The notes under the pieces: generated by a model
Database searches by the model: none
The model's input: only the letters and a program-made list of their open reading frames with translations
Told to the model about the DNA's origin: nothing
Translations under genes and position numbers: made by a program
Shown: positions 62,576 to 64,000 of the stretch, piece after piece
How the letters are laid out: the number at the start of each line of letters is the position of its first letter
How positions within the stretch are numbered: the stretch's first letter is position 1
Assembly: GCA_963705545.1 (NCBI GenBank)
Contig: CAVPJX010000001.1
Coordinates: 744,001 to 808,000 of the forward strand
Origin: DATBLY01 sp963705545
Lineage (GTDB): Bacteria > Actinomycetota > UBA4738 > HRBIN12
Length of the DNA stretch: 64,000 nucleotides
Reading direction: 5' to 3'

Positions 62576-63952
62576 CTACGTCGCGATCGCGGCCGCGAGC
62601 TCCTCGAAGTTCTCCACGTACGCGCGCGCATCCTCCTCGGAGGTCGCGACGCACGTCGTCCACGTCTCCTGCTTCGACCACGGCGACTTGAACACGCCGC
62701 GGTTCTGCTGGAAGAGCCACGCGAGGTACGTGATCCGCTCGTCGATCGCCACCGCGTCCCGGTACTCCCGCACCGGGGTCGCGGAGTAGATCACCGAGCC
62801 CTTCGCGCCGAGCCCGGCGACGTAGGCGGGCAGCCCGTGCCGCTCGATCGCCGCCGAGCACCCCTGTTCGAGGATCCGGTGGATCCGGTTCAGATGCCCG
62901 TAGGCGTCCGGCGTCAGGACCTCGGTCAGCGCCGCCCGGCTCGCGGCCATCGTCAGCGGGTTGCCGTTGAACGTGCCGGCCATGTCGTACTCCGCGTCGA
63001 CGACCTTCTGGTAGAGCTCGCGCGTCGCGCCGATCGCGCCGCAGGGCAGGCCGCCGCCGATCGCCTTCGCCAGGCACACCACGTCGGGCATCACGCCGAA
63101 GGCCTCCACGGCGCCGCCGTACGCGATCGTCGCGCCCGTCTTCACCTCGTCGAACGCCAGGTACGCACCGTGACGGTGCGCCAGGTCCTTCAGGCCCTGC
63201 AGGTAGCCGGGCTCGGGGAGGATCACGCCGCAGTTCATCATCGCCGGCTCGACGATCATGCCGGCGACGTTGCCCTCGTGCTCGGCGAACGCACGCTCCG
63301 CCTCGACCAGGTCGTTGAACGGCACGACCCGGACGAGCGCCGCGAAGGCGCCGGGGATCCCCATCGCCTGGGGCAGCGTCACCGGGTGCTCGCGCGGTCC
63401 GATCAGGGCCGGATCCGGCGCCACCGAGAACATCAGGGCGTCGTGGTGGCCGTGGTACGTGCCCTCGATCTTGACGATCACGTCGCGGCCGGTGTTCGCG
63501 CGCATCAACCGCGCGGCCTCGAGCGTCGCCTCGGTCCCCGAGTTGCAGAACCGCCACAGCGGCAGCCCGAACCGGTCGACGAGGTTCTCCCCCACGGCGT
63601 CGAGGTGCTTCGTCGGCTGCGCGAAGTGCGTCCCGCGCCGCGCCTGACGCTCGATCGCCTCGACGATCTTCGGATGGGCGTGGCCGACGACCATCGCGCC
63701 GTAGCCGAGGTGGAAGTCGCGGTACTCGTTGCCGTCGATGTCCCACAGGCGCGCGCCCTCGCCGCGATCGATGTAGATCGTGTGGGGCGGCGAGTCCTGC
63801 CAGCTGGAGGCGACCCCGCCGGCGACGGTGCGCTCGGCGACCTTGCGGTACGCGATCGATGCCCGGTGCTTCGGCTCGAGTTTGGTTTCCTCGTCCCGGA
63901 TCAGCGCGTCGATGCGCTCCAGGTCCAGCGCGATCGTCTCCTTGACGACCAT
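62576..63952 (-). CDS. Class III aminotransferase (GSA-aminomutase-like), copy 2
   Basis: A 458-residue paralogue of the downstream copy, similar over the full length with matching motifs: WDIDGNEYRDFHLGYG, NSGTEATLEAARL, FDEVKTGATIA and the lysine in LAKAIGGGLP at about residue 297. Differences in the phosphate-binding and active-site loops suggest a different substrate. GAGGAGG lies about ten bases before the ATG 63952. The rest of the operon may lie beyond the window. Substrate unknown. Confidence 0.88.
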   Translation of the reverse strand: MVVKETIALDLERIDALIRDEETKLEPKHRASIAYRKVAERTVAGGVASSWQDSPPHTIYIDRGEGARLWDIDGNEYRDFHLGYGAMVVGHAHPKIVEAIERQARRGTHFAQPTKHLDAVGENLVDRFGLPLWRFCNSGTEATLEAARLMRANTGRDVIVKIEGTYHGHHDALMFSVAPDPALIGPREHPVTLPQAMGIPGAFAALVRVVPFNDLVEAERAFAEHEGNVAGMIVEPAMMNCGVILPEPGYLQGLKDLAHRHGAYLAFDEVKTGATIAYGGAVEAFGVMPDVVCLAKAIGGGLPCGAIGATRELYQKVVDAEYDMAGTFNGNPLTMAASRAALTEVLTPDAYGHLNRIHRILEQGCSAAIERHGLPAYVAGLGAKGSVIYSATPVREYRDAVAIDERITYLAWLFQQNRGVFKSPWSKQETWTTCVATSEEDARAYVENFEELAAAIAT

Positions 63953-64000
63953 GGGGTACCGCCCTCCTCGCGGAACCGCCGGTCCCCGCGGGGCCACCCA

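Overview
The window is 64 kb of very GC-rich, gene-dense bacterial chromosome with short intergenic gaps, many GTG starts and many ATGA/GTGA overlaps. Several features point to an uncultured, rod-shaped, probably deep-branching member of the Actinomycetota. These are a complete mreBCD-mrdA wall-elongation operon, an F420-type nitroreductase (DDN family), DUF7144- and GlsB-type small membrane proteins, and a recurrent leaderless-promoter signature (TANNNT, then 6-7 nt, then ATG or GTG). Genus and species cannot be told from the sequence. No phage, insertion sequence or CRISPR array was seen.

Layout. 0-3.4 kb (minus): mreB-mreC-mreD-mrdA, with mrdA cut by the window edge. 3.5-8.6 kb (plus): the type II fatty acid operon fabD-fabH-fabG-acpP-fabF plus a coupled secreted protein. 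8.6-18.4 kb (minus): valS, folC, a GPT-repeat membrane protein, ndk, a serine beta-lactamase-like hydrolase and PEP carboxylase. 18.5-27.5 kb: mostly envelope and stress membrane proteins (DUF7144, CYTH, YihY, Bax inhibitor, HdeD, ZIP, zinc metallopeptidase, SHOCT, GlsB), a PAP2 phosphatase and PPK2. 27.6-38.6 kb: a P-type ATPase, an MFS exporter, two PAP2 phosphatases next to a diacylglycerol-kinase-like protein, a SulP transporter and META lipoproteins. 38.6-42.4 kb (minus): tig-clpP-clpX with META lipoproteins coupled to its end. 42.5-52 kb: metabolic and accessory genes, including a Rieske oxygenase divergent from a TetR regulator across a clear palindrome. 51.5-53.2 kb: three tRNA genes (Pro, Gly, Arg). 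53.2-55 kb: a small patch of zinc-ribbon genes beside tRNA-Arg. 55-64 kb (minus): purE, a sarcosine-oxidase-like flavoenzyme, a betaine-homocysteine-methyltransferase-like enzyme, AI-2E, a K+ channel, a YcaQ-like glycosylase and two tandem class III aminotransferases.

Two window-wide patterns matter to a reader. First, at least seven conserved genes (fabG, zinc metallopeptidase, PAP2, PPK2, MFS, S58 peptidase, AI-2E) carry single-base shifts, nearly all repairable by deleting one G or C. This looks like consensus sequencing error rather than gene decay, so the broken genes should be read as probably functional. Second, a -10 hexamer ending 6-7 nt before the start codon recurs before at least 13 genes and helps decide several starts.

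The core blocks (wall elongation, fatty acid synthesis, ClpXP and trigger factor, aminoacylation and folate) are ordinary housekeeping. The less ordinary parts are the TetR-Rieske regulatory pair, the methyl-amine/aminotransferase block at the right end, the PAP2-PAP2-DAGK lipid module, the GPT-repeat protein and the P-type ATPase with altered ion-site motifs.
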